Below are positions 36,340 to 45,655 of a DNA stretch of 64,000 bases, piece after piece. The stretch comes from Enterococcus mundtii (lineage in GTDB: Bacteria > Bacillota > Bacilli > Lactobacillales > Enterococcaceae): the NCBI RefSeq assembly GCF_003957375.1, contig NZ_CP025473.1, positions 1,451,501 to 1,515,500 of the forward strand. The letters run 5' to 3'. The position numbers and the translations under genes were made by a program. Each line of letters opens with the position of its first letter. Position 1 is the first letter of the stretch. The notes beneath the pieces were generated by a model. It did no database searches, was not told the origin of the DNA, and saw only the letters and a list, made by a program, of their open reading frames with translations.

Positions 36340-36450
36340 GATTATACTCGCGATCATCAAAAAAATTTGAGACAAAAGTTACAGGAAATGTTGTCCGTCA
36401 CTCTATACCAAATAAACGGCAGAAACAAAAGAAAACTCTATAAAAATAAG

Positions 36451-36495
36451 GGCAACAACCGCAATTATTTACAGAATAATTTCGTGGTTGTTACC
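36451..36495 (-). terminator. terminator after the GrdB-like gene
   Basis: On the minus strand GGTAACAACC and GGTTGTTGCC pair with an inner AATTATT/AATAATT stem; TTATTTTTATAG follows. Confidence 0.75.
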
Positions 36496-36585
36496 TTTAA
36501 TTCTAGAGGCTGGTCCTATTCCGTCCTAAAGGTATTTATTTCTGATGAGTGCTTGGGACAAACTAGTTGATCCATCAAAATCAAG

Positions 36586-37068
36586 TCATGATGATTGATT
36601 TTGATGAGCGAGCGCTGAAATAAAGGAGCTGATATTTTTATATGAATCATTTAAACCAATTCCGCCTTTTTTAGGCATTTTTATTATATTGATCTCTTTA
36701 GCATAGCGTCCAAAGGCAGGATTTTCTTCAGACATCGCAACTACACTTGGGATTCCTTGTACACCGAAGACTAAGGATAATTGGGCCGCCATCATGCCAA
36801 AATTAGCATAATGCATTGCGGGGCCACAAAGAACAGCATCTGCAACGATTTTTTTGGCAAAACCTATAAATTTTTTGTTTACCTCTTCTTGGTGAGCGAG
36901 ATAATACTGAGCACCACAATACAAAGTAGCAATGATTTCTGTATCATGTCCATGAAAAAGTGTATTTAAGGTACGACGACCTGGTCCAAGGGCTGTTTTT
37001 TTGCCTCCAGGAGGTAGCTGGGCATTTTCATCACTGCCCAAGCCTGCAGTCAAATGATTGAGAATCAA
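36586..37068 (-). CDS. GrdB-like (glycine reductase component B N-terminal) protein
   Basis: 160 residues, similar in motif order to the first third of GrdB: LNHLTAGLGSDENAQLPP, then ALGPGRRTLN, ATLYCGAQYYL (Cys) and VLCGPAMHYANFGMM, AVAMSEENPAFG-like end. The selenocysteine region of real GrdB is absent, and no GrdA/GrdC is present, so it cannot be glycine reductase. A TTG start with AGGA at 9 nt is possible. It follows a dead PTS EIIC gene by about 27 bp, so it once belonged to that operon. Family call is moderate. Confidence 0.5.
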   Translation of the reverse strand: MILNHLTAGLGSDENAQLPPGGKKTALGPGRRTLNTLFHGHDTEIIATLYCGAQYYLAHQEEVNKKFIGFAKKIVADAVLCGPAMHYANFGMMAAQLSLVFGVQGIPSVVAMSEENPAFGRYAKEINIIKMPKKGGIGLNDSYKNISSFISALAHQNQSS

Positions 37069-37094
37069 GACTTTTTTTCCTACGGCCTCTTTTC

Positions 37095-37925
37095 CTATAA
37101 ATCATCAAAATCGAATTCGTCAAAATCGATTTCTTCTTCTTCCCGTACCGCTTCTGCTTCTTCTTTTAAATGCTGATTATCTAGCACTTGAATTAAAGGA
37201 TAATAAATAGCCATTCCTAGTAGATCAGTAATGCTTGCAAAACAGATGACTGCCAACCACTAACTAAAAAACCAGAAATGATCGGTGGTGTTGTCCATGG
37301 TAGTTGAATACCATTCGTATAATTAACTAATCCTAACTCCATACAAAAATAGGAAATGATAATATTGATCGTGGGTACAAGTGCAAATGGAATTAGTAAG
37401 ACTGGATTTAAGACAATCGGTAATCCAAAAATAATCGGTTCATTGATCCCAAAAATCCCTGGTACTAGTGACAATTCCGACAGTTTTTTACTCGTTGGCT
37501 TTTGTATACTAGAATCATAATTAAAATCAATGAAAGCGTAGATCCTCCACCACCAAAAGTAGCAAACATATCTTGAAATTGACCTGTGATAATATTTGGT
37601 ATATCTGCGCCATTTTTGAAGGCATCTAAATTTTCAACGGATAGTGCTCGTAAAATCGGATTGAATACTGCCCCAACCACACTCGAACCGTTGATACCGA
37701 AAAACCAAAAAAAGTGCAAGAATAAGTAGGCTATGATCATCGCACCTAGAGTATTTCCTAAGCTAAGTAAAGGAGTTTGTAAGAACTTAAATAGTATTTC
37801 TTGTAAATGACCATATGAGGTTAGGTTTGCTTCTGAAGGCAACTTTTGACTGGTCACGTAAGTTCCATCATTGATTCGTTGTGCAATTTTTCCAGCTATA
37901 TCTTGGAAAAACCCTTATTTTTCAT
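37095..37925 (-). pseudogene. deletion-fused GntR regulator / PTS EIIC (cellobiose-type)
   Basis: ATG with a ribosome site opens MKNKGFS, then a frameshift, then IAQRINDGTYVTSQKLPSEA, which is the HTH front of a GntR-family regulator. Within a few residues it becomes lactose/cellobiose-type EIIC (LLSLGNTLGAMIIAYLFLHF; DMFATFGGGGSTLSL; GIFGINEPIIFGLPIVLNP). Two more frameshifts (near 37470 and 37250) precede the acidic end (EEEEIDFDEFDFDDL). So the middle of a gntR-PTS operon was deleted and the fused remnant has decayed. Confidence 0.75.
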
Positions 37926-38301
37926 TTTATTACCTACTTTCTAACTACATATCATTCATCAAACAGTCGATTCATTCTGACATCAAAAGTCATACGTCTA
38001 AAAGTTGAACGGTCCAAAAATGAAAGAGCAACTTTTATCGTCCTTTATCCTGTTTGTAGGATGAGGAAAATCAAGAAAATATTTCTTGTCAAAAGCTAAG
38101 CTTTCTATTAATTTTTATATATAGTATATACCATTAAGTATAGTCTTTCAGCAACTAATGAAGGAATTTTAATTTTACCCTACTGGTGCTGATTGTTTCT
38201 TCCATACATTTCGGGCGACTGTCTTGTTTGAGAGATAGCAACGTCTACCTTATTCTACGTGAAAGCAATCGTTGAACAGATATTTTTCAATAAACAAAAA
38301 A
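37926..38301. other. intergenic region, no gene seen
   Basis: Presumably contains the old promoter of the gntR remnant; no intact open frame with a ribosome site. Confidence 0.5.
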
Positions 38302-38336
38302 GAATCAATCTAAGCATTTTCAGCTCAGACTGATCC
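38302..38336 (-). terminator. terminator of the flippase-like gene
   Basis: A 14-bp stem (three G-U pairs) with loop TGAAAAT, followed on the minus strand by TTTTTTG. Confidence 0.8.
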
Positions 38337-38372
38337 TCCATTTAAATTCTCCTTGAAAGTTGTTCAAATTAT

Positions 38373-39425
38373 TTAAATTTTCCCCTTTGTACGCTTTTTT
38401 TCTGCCTTTACCTCATGGATCTCTTGACGTAAGATATTCCGTCTTTCTGCAATCACGTAGAAAAAGCCATAAATGAATGGCAAGATGAACGAGCCAAATC
38501 GATAAAGCAATAAGGAAGAAACAGCATCTACCGTTCCAACTACAGGACGAAAGAGCAATAGATAAACAAATTCAAACGAGCCAATGCCTGCGGGTGTTGG
38601 CAAGACTCCTGATAACACCACTGCAAAGCTGATAAATGAAAATGTCAAAAGAAAATCAAGATTTGGATGATTTCCTACTAAAAACAGATAAGGCATCACA
38701 TACCAACAGAGTAGTTTTAGCAGGTTCCAACAATAGATCCTGATCAATGCGGTGCGATCTTGGATGATCGTTTGCACCGTTTCTCTAAGTGAATAGATCT
38801 GGCTGTTGCACGTATCGACCCAGTGACGTAAACGTTCAGTTTTGAATAACCGATTGGACACTTTGACGAAAAAAACTTGAAGATTCAAACTGACGGAGAC
38901 GGTCACAAGAAATAATATGATCAAAGCCGTCAAAATGATACCAGCAATGATAAACCAAATCATATTGGGTGCCTTTTCGTAGAACAAAGAAAATTGAACA
39001 ATCAAGCCAATGACTGCATAAGTGATCACCGCTAATTTATACATGATCATATGCAGGGCAGTGACTCCTGCTCCTTGAGAAAACTTCATCCCTTTTTTAT
39101 TGTAAAAATAAATTTCTGAGATCAGTGTACCCGTTCCAAATGAGACAATCCGATAAAAGGCAATATAACAAGACGTCCAGAATCCATCACTTGTACTGAA
39201 GGATTTGGAAAACGGCTTGGCGATCTCTTTGATTGAGCGACCTTCTACAATTTGATAAAGTGTACCGAAAAAAAACATCGCCAGAAGCACTTGGACACTT
39301 GTTGAAAGCAACTCCTTGAAAATATCCGCAAAAGATTGGTTGATCAAATAATAAATAATAGCGAGAATAATAGTCAATAATAATAAATTAATGATGATTT
39401 TGATTTTTGTTCCTTTAGTAGACAT
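38373..39425 (-). CDS. YbhN/LPG-synthase-TM flippase-like protein
   Basis: 350 residues with eight or so membrane helices. Conserved pieces are SFGTGTLISEIYFYNKKGM, GAGVTALHMIMYK and VLSGVLPTPAGIGSFEFVYL, all diagnostic of the UPF0104/YbhN family. It shares the fold of the MprF flippase domain but has no synthase domain. Substrate unknown; lipids or lipid-linked sugars are likely. AAGGAG start; 10 bp after the DUF1294 gene. Confidence 0.88.
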   Translation of the reverse strand: MSTKGTKIKIIINLLLLTIILAIIYYLINQSFADIFKELLSTSVQVLLAMFFFGTLYQIVEGRSIKEIAKPFSKSFSTSDGFWTSCYIAFYRIVSFGTGTLISEIYFYNKKGMKFSQGAGVTALHMIMYKLAVITYAVIGLIVQFSLFYEKAPNMIWFIIAGIILTALIILFLVTVSVSLNLQVFFVKVSNRLFKTERLRHWVDTCNSQIYSLRETVQTIIQDRTALIRIYCWNLLKLLCWYVMPYLFLVGNHPNLDFLLTFSFISFAVVLSGVLPTPAGIGSFEFVYLLLFRPVVGTVDAVSSLLLYRFGSFILPFIYGFFYVIAERRNILRQEIHEVKAEKKRTKGKI

Positions 39426-39435
39426 GTACGACTCC

Positions 39436-39708
39436 TTAATGGAAAAAATAGATCAAGACGAGATCAATCATGATTCCTAACATGAAAACGATCGTGAACT
39501 TCTTTTTTTTAGTTTTGTGACGAAATATGCGTTGTGCGAACAAACCGCCCAAACCACCGCCTAACAAGCTAACAAACAACAAATTACTTTCTGGTACACG
39601 CCAAGCACCTTTTTTTGCTTGACGTTTATCATAACCCATCAAGCCAAATAGATAAACATTCACAATGAATAAATAAAACCATAAGGGATTATGCATCAAT
39701 ACTTCCAT
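39436..39708 (-). CDS. DUF1294 family membrane protein
   Basis: 90 residues, three membrane helices with the conserved YDKRQAKKGAWRVPE loop followed by SLLGGGLGGLFAQRIFRHKT. ATG 39708 lies after GGAGGAAG. Function unknown. The start lies 13 bp after the lipid kinase stop, suggesting an operon. Confidence 0.85.
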   Translation of the reverse strand: MEVLMHNPLWFYLFIVNVYLFGLMGYDKRQAKKGAWRVPESNLLFVSLLGGGLGGLFAQRIFRHKTKKKKFTIVFMLGIMIDLVLIYFFH

Positions 39709-39721
39709 CAACTTCCTCCAA

Positions 39722-40624
39722 TTATTGCTCATCTTTTGGTACATAGATCGTTATACCTTCTGGGATGACTTTTAATTCGATCGGTAAGTCATCTGTAGTA
39801 TCACCATCCGTCCGAGTCGTCACTTTCTTTTCTCGTGCCTGGATATTGACTTGACTAGCTGTCAGATATTTGATTCCAGGAACAGAATAGATCTTACCTT
39901 TGATCATACGTGGGAGATAAAATGCAAACCGGAAAAAATCTAATGAAGGAACGATGGTGATGTGGAACTTGCCATCATCAGGTGCAGCAGAATCGTCGAA
40001 ACCAGTAAAACCACCTACTGAGTTAGACATCGTGATCGTCAACAACTGTGCTTTGCCCTTCCAATGCTCTTCATCCGTCTTGATATCCAAATGATATTTT
40101 TTCTTTTTTAGCAATAATTTCACGAAACGTTTGATAAAGATCCATGAACCATATTTTTGCTTTTCTTTTTGGCTGATCCAGACCGCTGTGTCTGCTAATA
40201 TGCCAATAGTTAAAGTAGAAATGACTACTTTATCATTCACTTTCCCATAATCGATTTTGCGGATCGTTTCCTCTAACATCATCGCTGCGGCTTCTTCTTT
40301 CTCAAAAGGAATGCCTAACACTTTCGCTAAGTTATTGATCGTTCCACCAGGCAATAAGCCAACATGGTAATGGTCTAATTCATCTTGGAATGCTTGGATG
40401 ATATGATGGATCGTGCCATCACCACCAATGATGACTAGTGTATCTACCTCATGTTCTTTTGCTTTTTCCCTCAATGTTGCATCTTTGATCGACGGTCCAG
40501 TTTCCGTTAGATAAACCTCTAGTTCTGGTCGGTGTTTTGCGACATACTCTTTGAACCATTCAGCTAATTGTTCCCCTTCATCCTTTCCTGAACTTTTGTT
40601 ATAAAATACCAGTAACTTCTTCAT
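39722..40624 (-). CDS. diacylglycerol/lipid kinase (YegS/DagK family)
   Basis: 300 residues. N-terminal nucleotide-binding fold with LVFYNKSSGK and IIGGDGTIHHIIQAF (GGDGT, about 65-80), LLPGGTINNLAKVLG, and a C-terminal beta domain ending IELKVIPEGITIYV. It phosphorylates diacylglycerol or related lipids. ATG 40624 follows AGGAGG; 38 upstream in-frame codons are not gene-like. The neighbours (flippase-like and DUF1294) hint at membrane-lipid work. Confidence 0.9.
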   Translation of the reverse strand: MKKLLVFYNKSSGKDEGEQLAEWFKEYVAKHRPELEVYLTETGPSIKDATLREKAKEHEVDTLVIIGGDGTIHHIIQAFQDELDHYHVGLLPGGTINNLAKVLGIPFEKEEAAAMMLEETIRKIDYGKVNDKVVISTLTIGILADTAVWISQKEKQKYGSWIFIKRFVKLLLKKKKYHLDIKTDEEHWKGKAQLLTITMSNSVGGFTGFDDSAAPDDGKFHITIVPSLDFFRFAFYLPRMIKGKIYSVPGIKYLTASQVNIQAREKKVTTRTDGDTTDDLPIELKVIPEGITIYVPKDEQ

Positions 40625-40762
40625 AAACCATATTCCTCCTACTTTCCTGCAAAAAACAAAGGGAGTGGATGCGAAATAAACGCTCACCCTCCCCCATGAA
40701 CAGTGATTCGAGCACTGACTAAAATAGCCTCGAATCAATCATATGTCAACGCAGTGTAGCAA

Positions 40763-40791
40763 TCAACCAATAATGTGAGATTATTGGTTGA
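40763..40791. terminator. hairpin between lipid kinase and pepT
   Basis: TCAACCAATAAT pairs perfectly with ATTATTGGTTGA. No strong T-run follows in the minus direction, so function is uncertain. Confidence 0.55.
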
Positions 40792-40824
40792 AATTTAATC
40801 TTTTTTACCAATGAAACGGATCGA

Positions 40825-42057
40825 TTACACCTGCGTATTCAACTCCGCGATTTTAACAATCACATCTGTCGCTTTTTCCATGACTTGTAGGGACACAAAT
40901 TCAAAACGTCCGTGCATGTTTTCGCCACCCGCAAATAGATTTGGTGTTGGTATCCCCAGATAAGAGATTTTTGAGCCATCTGTCCCACCACGTACCGGTT
41001 CGATCACTGGCTTGATATCTAAATCGATCATTGCTTTTTCAGCTAGATCAACGATACTCATATCCTTTTCGATGATTTCACGCATGTTGTAGTATTGATC
41101 ATACATTTCTACTTGAATACGCTCTTGGTCAAACCGTTGATTCATTTTTTCTTGCATGCTTGTGATCATTGCTTTTCTTGCTTCAAATGACTCACGTTTA
41201 TGGTCACGGATGATATAGCTCATTTTCGCCTCTTCTGGACTACCATTCAATGCCATCAAATGGAAGAATCCTTCGTAACCATCTGTTTTTTCAGGAACTT
41301 CATCAGCTGGTAATTCATTGTGGAAGTCGATCGCTAATTGTAAAGCATTGATCATTGTATTCTTCGCTGTACCAGGATGGACATTTTTCCCTTGGATCGT
41401 GATGTTTGCTTGCGCTGCACTAAACGTTTCGTATTGTAATTCTCCTAAAGGTCCACCATCGATCGTGTAAGCAAAATCCACGTTGAACTGTTCTACGTCA
41501 AATTTATCCGCACCAACTCCGATTTCTTCGTCTGGACCAAAAGCAACTTTGATCTCCCCATGAGGAATTGAAGGATTTTTCAACAAAATCTCCATAGCTG
41601 TCATAATTTCTGCAATACCTGCTTTGTCATCTGCGCCTAATAATGTCGTACCATCAGTGGTGATCAACGTATGGCCATCATAATTTTTTAAATTAGGGAA
41701 ATCTTTGACATTCAAGGTAAAGCGCCCTTCTTTATCTAGAACGATCGTTGATTCGCCATCATAATTTTCAATGATCTGAGGATTTACGCCTACAGCATTG
41801 AAATCAGCGGTATCCATGTGAGCAATAAAACCAATCGAACGTACGTCATGATCGATATTACTAGGTAGTGTAGCAATCACAAAACCATTTTCTGTATTGT
41901 ATGTTACATCAGACAAGCCTAGATCTTCTAATTCTTTTTTCAAAACTTGCGCAAACTCTACTTGCGTTTGCGTAGATGGCGTAGTATGACTTGTTGGATC
42001 GGATTGTGTTTCCGTTTTGACATATCTTAAAAATCGCGGTAATAAGTTCTCGTACAT
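40825..42057 (-). CDS. pepT: peptidase T (tripeptide aminopeptidase)
   Basis: 410 residues, M20B metallopeptidase. AHMDTADF (zinc His and Asp), [11 protein letters not shown] (bridging Asp), [10 protein letters not shown] (catalytic Glu) and [12 protein letters not shown] are present. Cytosolic enzyme that takes the N-terminal residue off tripeptides. AAAGGAG start. Full length. Confidence 0.95.
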   Translation of the reverse strand: MYENLLPRFLRYVKTETQSDPTSHTTPSTQTQVEFAQVLKKELEDLGLSDVTYNTENGFVIATLPSNIDHDVRSIGFIAHMDTADFNAVGVNPQIIENYDGESTIVLDKEGRFTLNVKDFPNLKNYDGHTLITTDGTTLLGADDKAGIAEIMTAMEILLKNPSIPHGEIKVAFGPDEEIGVGADKFDVEQFNVDFAYTIDGGPLGELQYETFSAAQANITIQGKNVHPGTAKNTMINALQLAIDFHNELPADEVPEKTDGYEGFFHLMALNGSPEEAKMSYIIRDHKRESFEARKAMITSMQEKMNQRFDQERIQVEMYDQYYNMREIIEKDMSIVDLAEKAMIDLDIKPVIEPVRGGTDGSKISYLGIPTPNLFAGGENMHGRFEFVSLQVMEKATDVIVKIAELNTQV

Positions 42058-42072
42058 AAATGACTCTCCTTT

Positions 42073-43196
42073 TTATTTAAATTCAAATGGATTGGTCGAT
42101 GTTTCTGAAACAAAAAAGTCAACCGTCCAATTCTCTTCGTTTTTCCACTTTTCAAACTTCTCTACAAATTTTTCCTTGCACAATGATTCGATATAATGGC
42201 CAGGATCAATTGCAGCTAATCCTGCACTTTGCATATCTTGCGCTGTATGGAAATAAATATCGCCAGTAATATAGACATCCGCTCCTTGAGCCAAGGCAGC
42301 GGGATAAAACTTCTCACCACTCCCACCACAAATAGCGACTCGTTTGATCATTTTTTGTGGACTTGTCGTTGGGCGAACCACACGTAAACCTTCCAATTGA
42401 AAAACTTCTTTTACATGGGCTGCGAAATCATCCAAGCTCTGTTCTTTTGCTAGTTCCCCAATACGACCTAATCCCCAGGTTTTAACTGGTGCATCGATCG
42501 AGAACAAATCAAATGCTGGTTCTTCGTAAGGATGTGCTGTAAACATCGCTTGTAAGACTTTCTTTTCTATATTTTCTGGGAAGATCACTTCGACTTTGGC
42601 TTCTTGGACTTGTTCAGCACGGCCGACTTCACCAATTGTTGGATTCGCCCCAGCTTTTGGACGGAATCGACCTTGGCCGATAGAGGTAAAACTTGTACTA
42701 TCATACTCTCCTTGTTCTCCGGCCCCGCTTTTGCTAAGGCAGCTCTTAAACGCGGAGCATCCTCCACTGGAAGGTAACTGATCAATTTTTTATAGCCACG
42801 TTCATGTGTTTGAACAAGATGACCTGTGACCTCAATTCCTAATTGCTCACAAAACCAATCGTTCAACCCATCTTCAATGATATCCATGTTTGTGTGAGCT
42901 GCATAGACTGCAATGTCATGTTTCAACAAATCAGCGTACATTTTTTCTTGTGGAGAATCAGTGATCAAGCGTTTGACTGGTCTAAAAATAGGGGGATGTT
43001 TTGCAATCAAAAGATCGATTTTTTTCTCAATGGCTTCTGCCACCACTTCTGGTCGGACATCTAAAGTCATCATCACACGTTGGATCGGTTTGTCCAAGGT
43101 GCCGATATGCAACCCAACTGGATCGCCTTCTTCTGCTAACCATTGCGGGCAATAGCTTTCAAATTTTTTGATGAAATCTTGTGCTTTAATGGACAT
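42073..43196 (-). pseudogene. Nif3-like dinuclear metal-centre protein, single-base frameshift
   Basis: Starts at MSIKAQDFIKKF (ATG 43196, 1 bp after trmK) with AKHPPIFRPVKRL and YAAHTNMDIIEDGLNDW, the metal-binding front. At 42723-42726 a run of four C on the plus strand shifts the frame; adding one base would continue KAGAGEQGEYDSTSFTSIGQ and GRFRPKAGANPTIGEVG, linking to the second half (EKKVLQAMFTAHPYEEPAFD; AICGGSGEKF; ITGDIYFHTAQDM). Both halves are otherwise clean, so this is a very recent mutation, a phase-variable tract or a sequencing error. The family is often labelled GTP cyclohydrolase 1 type 2, function unclear. Confidence 0.88.
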
Positions 43197-43197
43197 G

Positions 43198-43890
43198 TCA
43201 TAAAACCTCCTTGATCCATTCCACCTCTTGTTGGATTGTCTCATATCTGTTTTGTTCACTCGCATTTTTTAATTGCTCTAAGATCACTTCACGTTGTTTA
43301 AGCTCACGTTGCCATTTTGCCGAAAAAGTAGCGTTTTTCTCTTCGAGTAAGAATGGCCCAAACATCAGCTCTTTTTCAGAATAATCGATGGGCTGTTCTT
43401 TCTTTTCAGCTACGATGATCTCATAGATTTTTTTGTTTTCTTCGATGATTTCTTCTGCAATGATCTGATAGTTATTTTCTTTTAGCCACATTCTTAGCGT
43501 TTTTTCGCCAATATTGGGCTGTAGAATCAAACGTTCTTCTCCCGATAAGCGCTGGTTTTGCCGACCAGATTCTAAAATGTCGCGAATCAAAGAGCCTCCC
43601 ATGCCAGCAATCGTGATCGCGCTGATTTGATCGTGCTTTTCGATGGCATCTAATCCATTAGCCAAGCGTACCTCTATTCGCTCAGACAGTCCATTTTTCA
43701 TCACCTGTCGTTTTGCCGATTCATAGGGTCCTTTAACGACTTCTCCAGCTACAGCAAAGTCGATTTTCCCTTTTAGCATCAATGCGACGGGTAAGTACGC
43801 ATGATCTGAACCGATATCTGCTAAACGAGCAGCTTCTGGTACAAAACGTCCGACAGTTTCAAGACGTTTCGATAACTCTGTGTGATTCAT
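43198..43890 (-). CDS. trmK: tRNA (adenine-22-N1)-methyltransferase
   Basis: 230 residues. SAM site ADIGSDHAYLPVAL (about 24-36), AGEVVKGPYESAK, ITIAGMGGSLIRDIL and LQPNIGEKTLRMWL are the TrmK hallmark. It methylates A22 of tRNA. The downstream Nif3-like gene is the usual partner, starting one base after the stop. AAGGAGT start. Confidence 0.92.
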   Translation of the reverse strand: MNHTELSKRLETVGRFVPEAARLADIGSDHAYLPVALMLKGKIDFAVAGEVVKGPYESAKRQVMKNGLSERIEVRLANGLDAIEKHDQISAITIAGMGGSLIRDILESGRQNQRLSGEERLILQPNIGEKTLRMWLKENNYQIIAEEIIEENKKIYEIIVAEKKEQPIDYSEKELMFGPFLLEEKNATFSAKWQRELKQREVILEQLKNASEQNRYETIQQEVEWIKEVL

Positions 43891-44043
43891 TGTTCCACTC
43901 CTTAACTACTGAATGTTTGGATGTCATCCAATTTGTCACGCCTTTGGACAAACACTTACTTATCAAAGTTATCCTACTTATTTACGCTTTTATGATAACT
44001 ATTGTTCTTATTCCTATCATAACATTAGTTTATGTTCAATAGA

Positions 44044-44076
44044 AAAAAGAACTGGGAAAATATCCCAGTCTTTTTT
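44044..44076. terminator. bidirectional terminator below the lipoprotein gene
   Basis: ACTGGGA/TCCCAGT with an A-run on one side and seven T on the other. It ends the lipoprotein gene on the minus strand. Confidence 0.8.
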
Positions 44077-44113
44077 TAACAATTAATCAAAAGATCTCGA
44101 TTGATTCTTTTTT

Positions 44114-44545
44114 TTATTGGGCAGTGATCTCAATGATCGAATTTCCAGGAACTTGTGGAGGGATCGACATCGTCATGACCGCCATTTCTACCAATTTAAA
44201 TTCGATCTTTTCTCCTTCTTTCAAGGAATCGACACCACCAGTGATTTGATCCACTGAAGCATTTAAGATCACTCCATCATTGCTGAAGGATGTACCGATA
44301 TTTGCTGGATCTTTTATTTCTTCTACATCTTTGACGGTGATTTGGTATACATCACCTTCCGCTTCGCCGAAGCTTTCGATCGTACCTGTAAACACACTTT
44401 GCTTTTGTTCGGTAGAACTATCTGTTTCCACTGTCGATTCTGCATTGATCGAATCGATTGAACCTGTACTTCCTTCTTCGTTGCCGCAGCCTGCCAATGC
44501 AAACAAGAGACCGGCAGCAACTAGACCAGTTAAAATAGCTTTCAT
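44114..44545 (-). CDS. small lipoprotein of unknown function
   Basis: 143 residues with signal peptide MKAILTGLVAAGLLFALAGC; the lipobox LAGC gives lipidated Cys20. A Ser/Thr/Glu linker follows, then a beta-rich domain (FTGTIESFGEAEGDVYQITV; KEGEKIEFKLVEM) resembling an OB-like fold. ATG 44545 is preferred to the adjacent upstream ATG on spacing from GGAGG. Attached to the outer membrane face; role unknown. Confidence 0.8.
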   Translation of the reverse strand: MKAILTGLVAAGLLFALAGCGNEEGSTGSIDSINAESTVETDSSTEQKQSVFTGTIESFGEAEGDVYQITVKDVEEIKDPANIGTSFSNDGVILNASVDQITGGVDSLKEGEKIEFKLVEMAVMTMSIPPQVPGNSIIEITAQ

Positions 44546-44728
44546 CATACATCCTCCGTGTAATTTCTTGCGTTACTGCTTTGATGATTCCATCCGGTTA
44601 TTTCCTCAAGTCCATGGATTCGTTTCATCTTAACTTTGTTCATTTTATGAATTTTTATTGAAAAGGTGAAAAACAGTGACAGTTGAGTAGATACTCCAAC
44701 CTGTTTCTGTAAAAATCATTTAATACCA

Positions 44729-45655
44729 TTAGCCATTTCGGCGATTTCGGCCTGTCATTTCGATTTCTTTTGTCAAATAGCGGATTCGTTCCATGATCCG
44801 TTTGGCTTTCAACGGTTCCTCATCGCCTCGTTGTGTCACCGTCAAATGCTGTTCTAATTCGTTCATCGTGAAGTTTGAAGAAAAGAACGTTGGCAATTGT
44901 TCTTGCATTCGAAACTGTAAGATGACACCAAATACTTCGTCACGGATCCAACTACTCATCGCATCCGCTCCAATATCATCGATCATCAAGATCGGCGATT
45001 TCTTCACCGCATCTAACTTCTCAGCCACTTGATCTTTACCGATGGCCTGCTTCATTTCAACTGCAAATGTTGGAAAATGAACCAACGTTGTGGTGAATCC
45101 TTTGATTGCCAGTTCTTTCGCTGTTGCACCTAAAAGATAGGTTTTCCCGATACCAAAACTTCCGACCAAGTACAACCCTTTGTGAAAGCTTTTAGGATCA
45201 GCTGAATATTGTTCAACGAAGTCTAATGCTTCTAAGCTTGCATAGCCACGTCCATCTGTTCGTTCGAAATTTTCAAAGGAAGCAGATTGGATGTCTTTGG
45301 GCATATCCATTGCTTTCACACGACTCTTGATCTCTTCTTGTTTTTGACGAGCTAAGAGCGCTTCTGTCGGCACGTAGGTGACGTCGACATAGTGGAAGTT
45401 CAATGTCAATTTTGGTTCATATCCGGGAGCGATCATGGTTGGATCATTCGTTTGATATTTTCTTTTTTCTTGGACATACTCATAGAGTTTGGCATAACTT
45501 TTTTCGATATCCGCTTGCGTCAGTCGGTCTTGATGGGCTGACAGAAAGGCTTGAACGTCCGCATCATTCAAAACTTCAGCAATCATCTCGGAATACTTTT
45601 CTTGGTAGTTGCGTTTACTGATGATTTTCTTCAGTTCTTTTCCCACATCTTCCAT
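44729..45655 (-). CDS. dnaI: primosomal protein DnaI (helicase loader)
   Basis: 308 residues. N-terminal helicase-binding domain, then AAA+ with Walker A YLVGSFGIGKTYLLG (about 160-172) and Walker B LMIDDIGADAMSSW, and arginine-finger region near the end. It loads the replicative helicase with DnaB/DnaD. The ATG overlaps the dnaB stop by one base (TAATG). Confidence 0.93.
   Translation of the reverse strand: MEDVGKELKKIISKRNYQEKYSEMIAEVLNDADVQAFLSAHQDRLTQADIEKSYAKLYEYVQEKRKYQTNDPTMIAPGYEPKLTLNFHYVDVTYVPTEALLARQKQEEIKSRVKAMDMPKDIQSASFENFERTDGRGYASLEALDFVEQYSADPKSFHKGLYLVGSFGIGKTYLLGATAKELAIKGFTTTLVHFPTFAVEMKQAIGKDQVAEKLDAVKKSPILMIDDIGADAMSSWIRDEVFGVILQFRMQEQLPTFFSSNFTMNELEQHLTVTQRGDEEPLKAKRIMERIRYLTKEIEMTGRNRRNG

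Noticed and set aside
36331-36570. 79-codon plus-strand frame upstream of clpB
   Set aside because: It covers the clpB promoter and a terminator hairpin, has no ribosome site and no protein-like composition.
36586-37068. Selenoprotein reading of the GrdB-like gene
   Set aside because: There is no in-frame TGA followed by further GrdB sequence; the frame ends in ordinary residues and a terminator follows.
33015-37925. A single PTS operon spanning clpB
   Set aside because: The regulator fragment and the EIIC remnant lie on both sides of an intact clpB with its own promoter and terminator; a link is only a guess.
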